A stretch of 16,219 nucleotides of DNA from Verrucomicrobiia bacterium. GTDB lineage: Bacteria > Verrucomicrobiota > Verrucomicrobiia > Limisphaerales > UBA1319. Position numbers and translations under genes: made by a program. Of the stretch, positions 1-8,530 are shown piece after piece; positions within the stretch are counted from its first letter, which is position 1, and each line of letters opens with the position of its first letter. Below the pieces are notes generated by a model, which saw nothing but the letters and a program-made list of their open reading frames with translations, was not told the origin of the DNA and ran no database searches. The stretch spans positions 1 to 16,219 of the forward strand of contig JADGRT010000017.1 of NCBI GenBank assembly GCA_017880715.1, read 5' to 3'.

Positions 1-252
1 GTGGTGGACGACCGTTTGCGCCACCCGGACGACAAACCCACCATTGGCCTCATCCTCTGCCAGGACAAAAACCGCATCATTGCCGAATACGCGCTCAAGG
101 GTGTGAAAAAGGCTATCGGCGTGTCGGAATACCAGCTAACCCGCGCGTTGCCCAAGGCATTCCGGTCCAGTCTGCCCACCGTCGAGCAGATGGAAACCGA
201 ACTCGCCCGACTCACCGCGCCGAGGCCCCCAGCGAAGCGGAGGAAGAAATGA
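1..252 (+). CDS. YhcG/DUF1016 PDDEXK nuclease-domain protein, C-terminal fragment
   Basis: The window opens inside this gene; only the last 83 codons are present and the GTG at base 1 is not a credible start. The fragment contains RHPDDKPTIGLILCQDKN, IAEYALKG and IGVSEYQL, the conserved end of the YhcG/DUF1016 C-terminal domain, a PDDEXK-type nuclease fold (family knowledge). After this come a Glu/Leu helix and a basic tail (PPAKRRKK). In many genomes such genes sit among type I restriction-modification genes, which agrees with hsdS 163 bp downstream on the same strand. The role is probably DNA cleavage or accessory defence, but this is inferred from the family. Catalytic residues upstream cannot be checked. 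Confidence 0.85.
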   Translation: MVDDRLRHPDDKPTIGLILCQDKNRIIAEYALKGVKKAIGVSEYQLTRALPKAFRSSLPTVEQMETELARLTAPRPPAKRRKK

Positions 253-272
253 GCGCGGGTAGGTGCAACGAC

Positions 273-396
273 GTAGCGCCGGTTGTTAACCGGCTGTATC
301 GCCGATTGGTAATCGGCAGGTCGGCGATCGTTCTGTGGCGTGAGGCGGTCTGCGGATTGCCAATCCGCGATACAGCCGACTGCCAGTCGGCGCTAC
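273..396. repeat. 124-bp nested palindromic intergenic element
   Basis: Two 47-bp arms (273-319 and 350-396) are inverted copies of each other, matching at 38 of 47 positions around a 30-base centre. Each arm contains two 17-nt mini-palindromes with a 7-bp stem and 3-base loop, at 278-294, 301-317, 352-368 and 375-391. All six stem differences between the arms form three compensatory pairs; the other three differences are in loops. The element fills the gap between the YhcG-like gene and hsdS and ends just before an ATG at 398. It resembles a REP/MITE-like dispersed repeat. I recall similar text as common in Verrucomicrobiota genomes, but copy number cannot be seen here. Confidence 0.85.
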
Positions 397-415
397 CATG
401 GAAAGGCGTGCAGAA

Positions 416-1891
416 ATGAGCGACGAATTGCCGCAAGGGTGGGCTGAGGCTGCTCTGGAAGACGTGGGTGAAATCGTCACGGGCAACACTCCTCCCAAGA
501 ACAACCCCGCTAATTACGGCAACAAGTACCCTTGGGCCAAGCCACCGGACTTGGACTCGGGAGTTCCAATCACTAAGACGGCAGAATTCCTTTCCGAAAC
601 CGGAGCACAACTTGCACGGCTGTTGCCCGAAGGAGCAACTTTGGTTTCATGTATCGGCCTATTGGGTAAGGTCGGATATGCAGGAACAACATTGGCGACG
701 AACCAGCAAATCAACAGTGTCGTTTTCGAGAAACGGTTGGTTGAGCCGCGATATGGCTTCCATTACTGCAAAACGCTTCGCCTCTGGCTCGAAGACAACT
801 CATCTTCCACTACGGTCGCTATTGTCAACAAAGGCCGCTTTTCCCAAGCACCCATTCGCCTCGCCCCCCTCCCCGAGCAGCGTCGGATCGTGGTGAAGCT
901 GGAGAAGCTGTTGGGCCAGGTGGACGCCTGCCAGCAGCGCCTGGCAAAGATTCCGACGCTCCTCAAACGCTTTCGCCAATCTGTCCTCGCCGCCGCCTGC
1001 TCCGGCCGCCTCACCGCCGATTGGCGGGAGGAGAATCCCAACACCGGCAATGCTGGCGACTTGATTTCACAGGTGAGCCAAAGGCGGCGCGAAAAGCTAG
1101 AAAAGCTGCGGGCAACGCCGGCCAAGAACCGCCACGCATCATTGAACGACTTCGACAATGTTGAGCCTGCTCTCCGCAGTGACCTCGACCTGACTGAGAT
1201 TCCCAACACTTGGGCCTGGGTGGACTTGCGGTTCATGATGACTCCCGAAGAGCCGTTTTGTTACGGCGTGGTCCAACCCGGCGAAGATGACCCGCAAGGG
1301 CCGAGGTTAATTCGAGTCTGCGACATGGAGAACGGGCAGGTGCTGAAAGAGAACCTTCGTGGCATCCCGCCTTCGATTCATGCTCAGTATCAACGCTCAG
1401 TGCTTCGGGGTGGGGAAGTGCTCGTCAGCGTTGTCGGAACGATCGGACGCCCTGCGATTGCTCCGCTCGACTGGACGGGCGTGAACATTGCACGTGCTGT
1501 TGCCAAGATTCCTGTGCGCGAGTTCGAGGCGTGGTTTGTCCTTCTCTGGCTTTCGACCTCGCGCGCAGAAAGCTGGATGGTGGGCGACGCTCGCGAGGTT
1601 GCCCGGAAAACCCTCAACCTCGAACAGCTCAGGACGCTCCCAATTCCGTTGCCCCCACTCCCGGAACAGCAGGAAGTTGTGCGCCGAGTGAAGAGCCTAT
1701 TTGTGCTGGCCGACCAGCTTGAAGCGCGGCTTTCGGCTGCTCAGCAGCAGGTAGACGCGCTCACGCCCTCGCTCCTCGCCCGCGCCTTCGCCGGCAAACT
1801 CGTCCCCCAAGACCCTAAAGACGAACCGGCGTCAGCTTTGCTGGAGCGGATGCGTTCACGGTCACCTGACCAGAAAGGCAGGTCAAAATGA
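416..1891 (+). CDS. hsdS: Type I restriction-modification specificity subunit (HsdS)
   Basis: HsdS is the DNA-recognition subunit of a type I restriction-modification complex, assembling with HsdM (and HsdR) in the cytoplasm. The 491-residue protein has the full two-half layout: TRD1 about residues 8-155, a first conserved helical region starting at LPEQRRIVVKLEKLL (152-166) and running to about 200, TRD2 about 264-412, and a second helical region from LPEQQEVVRRVKSLF (415-429) to about 465. The paired PLPEQ motifs and the AFAGKLVPQD end are typical of HsdS. The TRDs differ, so a bipartite asymmetric target is expected. I chose ATG 416 because GAAAGG lies about 10 bases upstream; ATG 398 is in frame but abuts the palindromic element and lacks an RBS. 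No intact hsdM or hsdR is visible. Confidence 0.92.
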   Translation: MSDELPQGWAEAALEDVGEIVTGNTPPKNNPANYGNKYPWAKPPDLDSGVPITKTAEFLSETGAQLARLLPEGATLVSCIGLLGKVGYAGTTLATNQQINSVVFEKRLVEPRYGFHYCKTLRLWLEDNSSSTTVAIVNKGRFSQAPIRLAPLPEQRRIVVKLEKLLGQVDACQQRLAKIPTLLKRFRQSVLAAACSGRLTADWREENPNTGNAGDLISQVSQRRREKLEKLRATPAKNRHASLNDFDNVEPALRSDLDLTEIPNTWAWVDLRFMMTPEEPFCYGVVQPGEDDPQGPRLIRVCDMENGQVLKENLRGIPPSIHAQYQRSVLRGGEVLVSVVGTIGRPAIAPLDWTGVNIARAVAKIPVREFEAWFVLLWLSTSRAESWMVGDAREVARKTLNLEQLRTLPIPLPPLPEQQEVVRRVKSLFVLADQLEARLSAAQQQVDALTPSLLARAFAGKLVPQDPKDEPASALLERMRSRSPDQKGRSK

Positions 1892-1929
1892 CGATCAATC
1901 TCGATCGTGCCTTCAAAGGGGAAATGTAA
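1888..1929 (+). pseudogene. 13-codon ORF overlapping the hsdS stop (possible gene stub)
   Basis: An ATG overlaps the hsdS TGA in the ATGA arrangement typical of translationally coupled operon genes, with AGGCAGG just upstream. The reading frame MTINLDRAFKGEM then ends at TAA. A coupled start leading to only 13 codons suggests the 5' stub of a former downstream gene, possibly another restriction-modification subunit, cut by a deletion. It could also be chance, or a short coupled peptide. Function unknown. Confidence 0.3.
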
Positions 1930-1960
1930 TTAACTATGACGTGGCCGTCACGCATCCGCG

Positions 1961-2056
1961 AATCTGCCGGCTCCTGAGATCATCGCCCAGGAGATCGTCG
2001 ACAATTTGCAGGCCGCATGAGAGCAATTCGCCCGCGGCGCAGAAGGTATAAAATAG
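1961..2056 (+). pseudogene. Decayed C-terminal remnant resembling HsdM (N-6 DNA methylase)
   Basis: In one frame this stretch reads NLPAPEIIAQEIVDNLQAA, then a TGA stop at 2018-2020, then EQFARGAEGIK and a TAG at 2054-2056. The pattern PxxIAxEIVxxLxAALEQF resembles the C-terminal end of type I methylase subunits as I remember them. With no start, no body and an internal stop, it reads as a broken gene end. HsdM normally precedes hsdS, so a remnant after it implies rearrangement, unless this belongs to the gene that once began at 1888. No database match was possible. Confidence 0.35.
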
Positions 2057-2065
2057 TGGAATAGC

Positions 2066-5000
2066 ATGAAAATAGCATTGTGTCTGATTTTATTATTGAG
2101 TCTGGGAATGCAGTCGAACGCGGGAACGGAATCGGGTGCGCCAGATATCTATCGACATCAAATCCAGGTGGTCGATTCTGCTAATCGACCGCTGGCCGGA
2201 GCCGCCGTTGAAGGAGAAGAGGCATTCGCACTTATGCCATCACTTTTGGAAAAGGAAGACTTTAAATGTCGTGGCATCACGGATGCAAAAGGGACGGTTT
2301 CATTCACCGTTACAAACCGGCCAGCAATGATGTTTGTTGCCATGAAAGCTGGTTTCTCAATTGGCTGGATCCGGAGCGACGCCAAGCCCGGGGTAGATGA
2401 AACCATCGGCATGATCGAGCTCACCGCGCCAGCGTCGGTCTCAGGTGTGGTCAAAGACACCGCCGGGCGTCCGGTAGCGGACGCCACGGTTTGGCCATCA
2501 TCGACGAAGGTGAAAGACCGCCAAGCCGCTCCGGAGTCTTTCAGGTTCATGATTTCCCCCTTGGGTCGCAAGTATCTCAACTCTCAAACCGATCCAGACG
2601 GGGTGTTTACCATCACCGGCTTACCTCAAAATTCCACCCTGAACCTCGCGGCCAGCAAACCCGGCATGATGTGCGAACCTAAACCTGTCGCCTATGCAGA
2701 TTTGGATTATCACGCCAATCAGTCTGGAATCAACCTGACCCTGGTTCCAACTGCCACCCTCGAAGGCCGCGTGGTGGAGGAGCAAACGGAGACTCCCGTT
2801 GCTGGTGCGATCCTGGTGCCGTTAGGGTACATTGTCGAAGATCCACTGAGACGGTTTATTCCCACGGGTACTGATGGCACCTTTCGTCTGACCAATCTCA
2901 AACCAAGCCATGTTGTGATACGCGCTATCCTTGAGTCCAATACCTATCCGGATTGGATCAGCGAGCCGGTGTCCGTTGACCTTAACCCCGCGGAAACCCG
3001 CAAGGATTTCAAAATCACCGCGGTCCGCGGCGGTCTTGTCGAAGTCATGGTTCGAGCAAAAAACGGGAATCAACCGCTGGAAAAGGTCATGCTCGTGTTC
3101 AACGATAACAAGTCATTGGAAAGAATGGGTTCACGCGCGATGACATCGGCTCAAGGAATTGCCAAAGTTAAATTATTGCCTGGCCAATACACCATCGCAG
3201 CGAATAAAGCCGGTTGGATATTCGAGCGAACACCAGTCATTTGCGAGTTTGGCAAAACAAACCGGATATCCATTGGCGCCACGCCGACTCCCCGATTGGA
3301 AGGCCAAGTTCAAGATGCGGAGGGTAAACCGGTGGTTAATATTCCTGTGACCCTTGTCCCCATGATGCAGGAAGAAAGTGTTAGCACGGACCAAGAAGGA
3401 CGCTTTTCATTGCTTTTCAATCAGCAGATGTACGGAAATGGTCCAAGGCCGGAGTCCTTCATCTTGGCCCGAGATCCAGCCGGCAATCGGGTGGGGGCCC
3501 TTGAAATCGAAAACGGCCTGTCCAACTCCACATTTATTGTCAAATTGGACCAGGGATTGACGCTGGCCGGGAAGGTGGTGGACAACGAGGGCCACGCAGT
3601 GAGTAACGCGCTATTGCGCTTAACCCAACGAATTCCTAGTGGTGAAAGCGGCTTAAACATCGGATCCACTACTGATGCTGAGGGTCGCTATGAGCTCAAA
3701 GGATTGCCGGCCGACTGGCGTTATCGAATTGATGTTTCAGCCAAGGGTTACGCCGATGACCAAAAGAACCTGAATGCCGCTGCCCCGAATGCACACCGGA
3801 TGGAAATTGAACCATTTAAGCTGCTTAAAGCCAGCCTACCTGTCATGGGTGTCGTTTTGGACGAGGCGGGCAAACCGGTAACCGGAGTGTTCGTAAGTAT
3901 GGGAGGGATACGCCAACCCAGCGCCAGCGTAATTACGGACAATAAAGGGCATTTTTCATTTAATGAAGCTTGTGCTGGCCCGGTTCACCTGTCGGCCAGG
4001 TTTAAGGATTCCGTTGGTTCCATCGAAGCTCAGGGTGGCGATACCAATGTTATCGTTCGCCTCGGCAAAAATGATCGAGGCATGCCACCGGATGGCAAAT
4101 CGCACCCTGATTTTGCTGGTATTGTCCTCGATACGCAGGGAAAACCGGCGTCCAACATTCTCATCCAACGCTTTCCTGATGATTATAATGTGAGCGGTTT
4201 AATGACCGATTCTCAAGGGCGTTTTAAAATGACTCTTGGTTCTCAAGGAGCTGGTTCCAGGAGTATGGCCTACGTCGTTTTTGCCATCGATACGGCCCGC
4301 AATCTGGCTGGCTCGGTGATTTTGGACGAAGACGCTACCAATGCCAGCCTGCAGCTTGAACCTACCTGGATATGGAAGGGGAGCGTGGTCGACGCGAGCG
4401 GCACGGCTATTTCCAATGCCATAGCACAACCATATTTTCGCAGTCCGAACTTCGCGCGCATGTATGGTTCACCCGTTCATTCCGATGCCCAAGGCCGGTT
4501 CGAGATTAAAGGGTTGCCCCGAGGCTGGCCCTTTAGGATAGATTTTACCGCTTCGGGCTACGGCCGCGCATCTTGCGAGTCAGAGGCTCCGGTTAATGGA
4601 AAACTATTCGTTGAAGCACCTCCCGTTCAACTGATAAATGCGGATCTGAGCCTTGGCGGCGTGGTGGTAGATGACCAGGATAAGCCGGTCAAAGGCGCTT
4701 CCATAAACGCTCATGGCGAACAGCAACCTAACCTAAGTTGTCAATCGGATAGACAGGGACGATTTCTATTTAAGAACGTAATTCCTGGGAATATTGAAAT
4801 CAGCGCCAGTGACATGGACGGCCGATTGGGGATGGTTAACGCCGAGGCGGGCGAAACGAATATCATCCTTCACGTTTACAACCTAGGAGAACAACAGCGA
4901 GGCGTGTTGTTGCCGAAAATAACCGGTACGGTTCTGGATGTAGAGGGTAAGCCGGTTAAAAACGCGCGAGTTAACATACTGCCCGCCGCCCGTGGTGAGG

Positions 5001-8000
5001 AAAAGACCGACGAGCTGGGTCATTTCATCGCCATCAAAGACACAGAGCCATTTATGATCCCAATAACCGAGTGGGTGGCCATGGCCTCGGTGCCTGAGCT
5101 AAATATGGCGACATCCGTTGACCTGGATGCAAGCGTCACCAACCTCACCCTGCGTCTCGAACCGGCCTGGGCATTGTCCGGCCGCGTGACCGACGCAAGT
5201 GGAACTGCCATGTCCAATGTGCAGGTTCAACTGTTTTTCCACATTTCTCAAATTGGAAACTCCCTTGGGAAGCCGGTCCCGACAGATGCGGATGGGCGTT
5301 ATGAGATTAAAGGATTGGCGAAGGGCCGTCCGTATGTTTTGCGTTTCGCCACCCCCGGATATGGTAAAATTAGGATTACGGTCGAGCCGCCCACAAATGT
5401 GGCCCAACGCGTGGAGGTTGACACGGTAAAAATGCTGCTGGCCGATCAGGTGCTCGCCGGTGTGGTGCTGGACGACCAGGATAAACCAGTAAGGGGCGCT
5501 TCAGTTTACGTTACCGGTGATGGGCCGTATGAGGGTAATACCCGAACCGATATCAACGGCAAGTTTCTGCTTAAGAATGTGGTGCCAGGTCAATATACGA
5601 ATTCTGCTTCTGAACCAAAGGGTGGATATGGCACGGTCGTGGCCAAAGGTGGTGATACGAATATCGTCATAAAATTCGGCAGGCGACGGGCTCTCCCGCA
5701 GGCTGAATCAAAACCAACTCTGAGAATTCCCGGAGTGGTCGTCGATACCGAGGACAAACCAGCGGCGAATATTCAGTTGAGCATATTCCCCAGCAAACCA
5801 GGCAGACAAGCGACCGATGCCCAAGGTCGCTTCTTACTATTCTTAAATCCGGACCAGCTTTATAGAGGCTCGGGCCAACACGTGGTTTTTGCCGTTGATG
5901 CAATCCGAAATCTGGCTGCCTCACTGGATTTGGATGAGGAAAGCACCAATGCCGACATGAAACTTGAACCTGCCTGGACGTTGGCGGGGCGCGTGATCGA
6001 CCCGAATGGAAATGCCGTCACTAACGCCCAACTGGAACTTTCCTTTAAAGCCGGGTATATCGCGGCAACGTATGGCAAGCCGGTCTCCGTGGATCGGGAA
6101 GGCCGCTTTGAGTTTAAGGGGCTGCCCCAGGGCCGATCGTTCAATGGGATGGTCACTGCCAAAGGATATAGCCGGTCAAACATCCGCGTAACCGCTCCCG
6201 AAGAAGGGGTAAACCGTGTCGATACCGCCCCGGTCCAATTGCTCGCTGCCAACCTGTCGGTGGCCGGCGTCGTTCTGGATGAGAATGATCAACCGGTGAA
6301 GGGCGTCGCGATTCAGTGTAGTGGTGAGACGCAATCGGAACGGGCCTATCGAACCGACAGCCAGGGAAGATTTTCCATCAATGGGATTTGTCCCGGACAA
6401 GTTCACGTTTCAGCCAGTCATTCCAATGGGAAGTATGCCATGGTCCTAACTGACGGAGGCGACACTAACATTGTGCTTCGATTCGTTGAGCAAAAGAAAA
6501 ACGTACCCATAACCGCCAAACCGCGACCACCAATTCTCGGTGTTGCTGTCGATTCTAACGACCTACCGATGCCGAATATCGAGTTGGTGGTGTTTCCTTC
6601 CGGGCAGGAGAAGAAAACTACGGATTCTCAAGGCCGTTTTTCACTGACATTGGACGCCTGGGGCGTGCAAAGAGATCGAATGCAGTCGGTGGTGTTTGCG
6701 CGCGATCCGACCCGAACATTGGCTGCTTCGCTGAGTTTGGATCAGGAAAGCACCAATATCGATCTGCGACTTGAACCGGCATGGACATTGGCAGGACGCA
6801 TGGTCGACACTGACAAAGCGGCTATAACCAACGCCCAGGTGGAATTATTCTTTCAGTCCATGAGGTTAACGGCGTTGTATGGTATCCCCGCCGTAACTGA
6901 TCGTGAGGGACGCTTTGAGATAAAAGGCCTGCCTCAAGGCAGATCCTTTAATGTGAGCATCTCAGCCAATGGATACAATCGCCTGCGTATTCGAGCGGGT
7001 GCGCCCGAAACGAATAAAAATCGAGTGGAACTGGAGCCCATTCAATTACTGGCGGCCAATATGACGCTTGGTGGAGTCGTGTTGGATGAAAAAGATCGGC
7101 CCATGAGAAGTGTCATGGTTCAGTGTTCCAGCGAGAATCAAGCAGGCAAAGTTCGTATGACCGATCGACAGGGACGATTTGTATTTAAGGGGATTGGTCC
7201 TGGTCATGTTCAAGTCTCGGCCAATGATTCATACGAACAATATGGGGCCATTACCACCGAAGGCGGAGATACCAATGTGATTCTCAGGCTGGTCGCATCA
7301 AGGAATAGTGCCAAACCTGGTGCCAATCTGCGACCCAGAATAAACACCGTAGTCATGGATCCAGACGGCAAACCAGCCCGGAATATTCGCCTTGTATTCC
7401 CGTCATTAAATACAGAACAAACGACTGACTCCGCGGGTCGCTTGTCCCTGAATCCGAACACCGCTGGCATCGGCATGGTAAGAAATCAATTTGTGTTGCT
7501 GGCCATGGATCCGGTTCGCAATTTGGCTTTTTCCACGGTACTGGATGGCATAACCACCAATGCCAGCGTGCAACTAAAACCTGCATGGACATTGGCCGGG
7601 CGCGTGGTTGACACTGACAAAGCGGCCATAACCAATGCCCAGGCACAACTGTTTCATCGCAATGGCTCGCTCCTCACCCCGTTCGGCCAGCATACACCAG
7701 TGGATAACGAAGGCCGTTTTGTCGTTAAAGGATTGCCACAAGACAGTTCGTTTGATGTGAGCCTGTCTGCTGATGGATATGGTCGTACCCAGATAAAAGT
7801 GGAACCGCCCGTGGAGGGCAAAGTCCAGGTGGAAACCGATCCCATCCAATTGCCCCGGCTCAACTTAACGCTTGGCGGGATGGTATTGGATGAAAAAGGC
7901 CAACCGGTGGGAGACGTCACAGTTCAAATCGCCAGCGAACGGCAACCTGGAGCAAATCGCCTGTCAGACCGCCTCGGCAAGTTCCTGTTTAGAGGCGTAG

Positions 8001-8530
8001 CTCCCGGGCGTGTCCATGCTTTTGCCTACGATTTAACTGGCAGATCCGCATCGCTGGAAGCCGAAGGCGGCGACACCAACATTATCCTACGGCTGGGTTC
8101 TTCCGATAGGCGCTCTCTTGCTCCGAGACCTGGCATCCTAAAAGGCAAACCGATGCCCGATTTGGTTGCGTTGGGTTTGAGTCAAACAAACATTTCCGCC
8201 AAGCAATCGCTTTTGATTGCCGTGGTAGATACAGAACAGAGGTTGTCACGCAATGCACTAAAAGCCCTGAGTGATCGAGCGAAGGCCTTGAAGGACAAAG
8301 GCGTAGCGATTGTTGCCTTGCATACCAGCGCGATCAGCAACGAGGCATTTGCTAAATGGCAGACGCAGGCCAATCTACCATTCCCGATGCTGTCCTTGCA
8401 GGAAAGTCGGGATAAATATCGTGCGGATTGGGGTGTGACCGAACTGCCATGGCTGATTTTGACAGACACAGAGAACATCGTAACGGCTGAAGGTATTTCC
8501 TTTGAGGAACTGGCACGCCTAGTTCCCTAG
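2066..8530 (+). CDS. Giant exported carboxypeptidase-regulatory-like repeat protein with C-terminal thioredoxin-like domain
   Basis: 2154 residues. A Sec signal peptide covers about residues 1-20 (short basic start, LCLILLLSL core, NAG end), so the protein is probably periplasmic or surface-exposed. From about residue 30 to 2010 it is a chain of roughly 22 modules of the CarboxypepD_reg-like beta-sandwich type, each opening with a GxVxDxxGxPVxxA-like strand and carrying TDxxGRFxxKGLPxG. After four variable N-terminal modules they fall into an ordered three-module unit of 267-271 residues. Residues about 2025-2154 form a thioredoxin/AhpC-TSA-like domain (GKPMPDLVALGLS, later WGVTELPWLILTDTENIV) with no cysteine, so thiol redox chemistry is not expected. 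GC content is lower than in the sugar genes downstream. No clear RBS; ATG 2066 gives the signal peptide. The function is unknown: adhesion, glycan binding or envelope scaffolding are guesses. Confidence 0.9.
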   Translation: MKIALCLILLLSLGMQSNAGTESGAPDIYRHQIQVVDSANRPLAGAAVEGEEAFALMPSLLEKEDFKCRGITDAKGTVSFTVTNRPAMMFVAMKAGFSIGWIRSDAKPGVDETIGMIELTAPASVSGVVKDTAGRPVADATVWPSSTKVKDRQAAPESFRFMISPLGRKYLNSQTDPDGVFTITGLPQNSTLNLAASKPGMMCEPKPVAYADLDYHANQSGINLTLVPTATLEGRVVEEQTETPVAGAILVPLGYIVEDPLRRFIPTGTDGTFRLTNLKPSHVVIRAILESNTYPDWISEPVSVDLNPAETRKDFKITAVRGGLVEVMVRAKNGNQPLEKVMLVFNDNKSLERMGSRAMTSAQGIAKVKLLPGQYTIAANKAGWIFERTPVICEFGKTNRISIGATPTPRLEGQVQDAEGKPVVNIPVTLVPMMQEESVSTDQEGRFSLLFNQQMYGNGPRPESFILARDPAGNRVGALEIENGLSNSTFIVKLDQGLTLAGKVVDNEGHAVSNALLRLTQRIPSGESGLNIGSTTDAEGRYELKGLPADWRYRIDVSAKGYADDQKNLNAAAPNAHRMEIEPFKLLKASLPVMGVVLDEAGKPVTGVFVSMGGIRQPSASVITDNKGHFSFNEACAGPVHLSARFKDSVGSIEAQGGDTNVIVRLGKNDRGMPPDGKSHPDFAGIVLDTQGKPASNILIQRFPDDYNVSGLMTDSQGRFKMTLGSQGAGSRSMAYVVFAIDTARNLAGSVILDEDATNASLQLEPTWIWKGSVVDASGTAISNAIAQPYFRSPNFARMYGSPVHSDAQGRFEIKGLPRGWPFRIDFTASGYGRASCESEAPVNGKLFVEAPPVQLINADLSLGGVVVDDQDKPVKGASINAHGEQQPNLSCQSDRQGRFLFKNVIPGNIEISASDMDGRLGMVNAEAGETNIILHVYNLGEQQRGVLLPKITGTVLDVEGKPVKNARVNILPAARGEEKTDELGHFIAIKDTEPFMIPITEWVAMASVPELNMATSVDLDASVTNLTLRLEPAWALSGRVTDASGTAMSNVQVQLFFHISQIGNSLGKPVPTDADGRYEIKGLAKGRPYVLRFATPGYGKIRITVEPPTNVAQRVEVDTVKMLLADQVLAGVVLDDQDKPVRGASVYVTGDGPYEGNTRTDINGKFLLKNVVPGQYTNSASEPKGGYGTVVAKGGDTNIVIKFGRRRALPQAESKPTLRIPGVVVDTEDKPAANIQLSIFPSKPGRQATDAQGRFLLFLNPDQLYRGSGQHVVFAVDAIRNLAASLDLDEESTNADMKLEPAWTLAGRVIDPNGNAVTNAQLELSFKAGYIAATYGKPVSVDREGRFEFKGLPQGRSFNGMVTAKGYSRSNIRVTAPEEGVNRVDTAPVQLLAANLSVAGVVLDENDQPVKGVAIQCSGETQSERAYRTDSQGRFSINGICPGQVHVSASHSNGKYAMVLTDGGDTNIVLRFVEQKKNVPITAKPRPPILGVAVDSNDLPMPNIELVVFPSGQEKKTTDSQGRFSLTLDAWGVQRDRMQSVVFARDPTRTLAASLSLDQESTNIDLRLEPAWTLAGRMVDTDKAAITNAQVELFFQSMRLTALYGIPAVTDREGRFEIKGLPQGRSFNVSISANGYNRLRIRAGAPETNKNRVELEPIQLLAANMTLGGVVLDEKDRPMRSVMVQCSSENQAGKVRMTDRQGRFVFKGIGPGHVQVSANDSYEQYGAITTEGGDTNVILRLVASRNSAKPGANLRPRINTVVMDPDGKPARNIRLVFPSLNTEQTTDSAGRLSLNPNTAGIGMVRNQFVLLAMDPVRNLAFSTVLDGITTNASVQLKPAWTLAGRVVDTDKAAITNAQAQLFHRNGSLLTPFGQHTPVDNEGRFVVKGLPQDSSFDVSLSADGYGRTQIKVEPPVEGKVQVETDPIQLPRLNLTLGGMVLDEKGQPVGDVTVQIASERQPGANRLSDRLGKFLFRGVAPGRVHAFAYDLTGRSASLEAEGGDTNIILRLGSSDRRSLAPRPGILKGKPMPDLVALGLSQTNISAKQSLLIAVVDTEQRLSRNALKALSDRAKALKDKGVAIVALHTSAISNEAFAKWQTQANLPFPMLSLQESRDKYRADWGVTELPWLILTDTENIVTAEGISFEELARLVP
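3298..8101 (+). repeat. Higher-order three-module tandem repeat inside the giant gene
   Basis: Three related modules alternate in fixed order. Module X ends in GGDTN-(I/V). Module Y carries a VVFAxDxxRNLAxS-like strand and ends TNxxLxLEPAW. Module Z carries GRFEIKGLPxGRxF and a following GYxR strand. The GGDTN (or AGETN) codons start at 4034, 4847, 5648, 6455, 7262 and 8066, a spacing of 813, 801, 807, 807 and 804 bases, all multiples of three. A Y-Z pair (about 3298-3830) precedes the first X, and the array stops after a sixth X. Some copies are close at DNA level: 6781-6840 and 7584-7643 differ at about 7 of 60 bases, pointing to fairly recent unit duplication. Confidence 0.85.

Noticed and set aside
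2047..2054. TATAAAAT just upstream of the giant gene as a -10 box
   Set aside because: It would leave an almost leaderless mRNA, and no -35-like hexamer sits at the right distance. The sequence is also part of the decayed reading frame.
2066..8530. The giant gene as several merged genes or a DNA-level satellite
   Set aside because: The frame is open throughout, only one signal peptide is present, and repeat spacing is always a multiple of three, so it is a single coding repeat protein.
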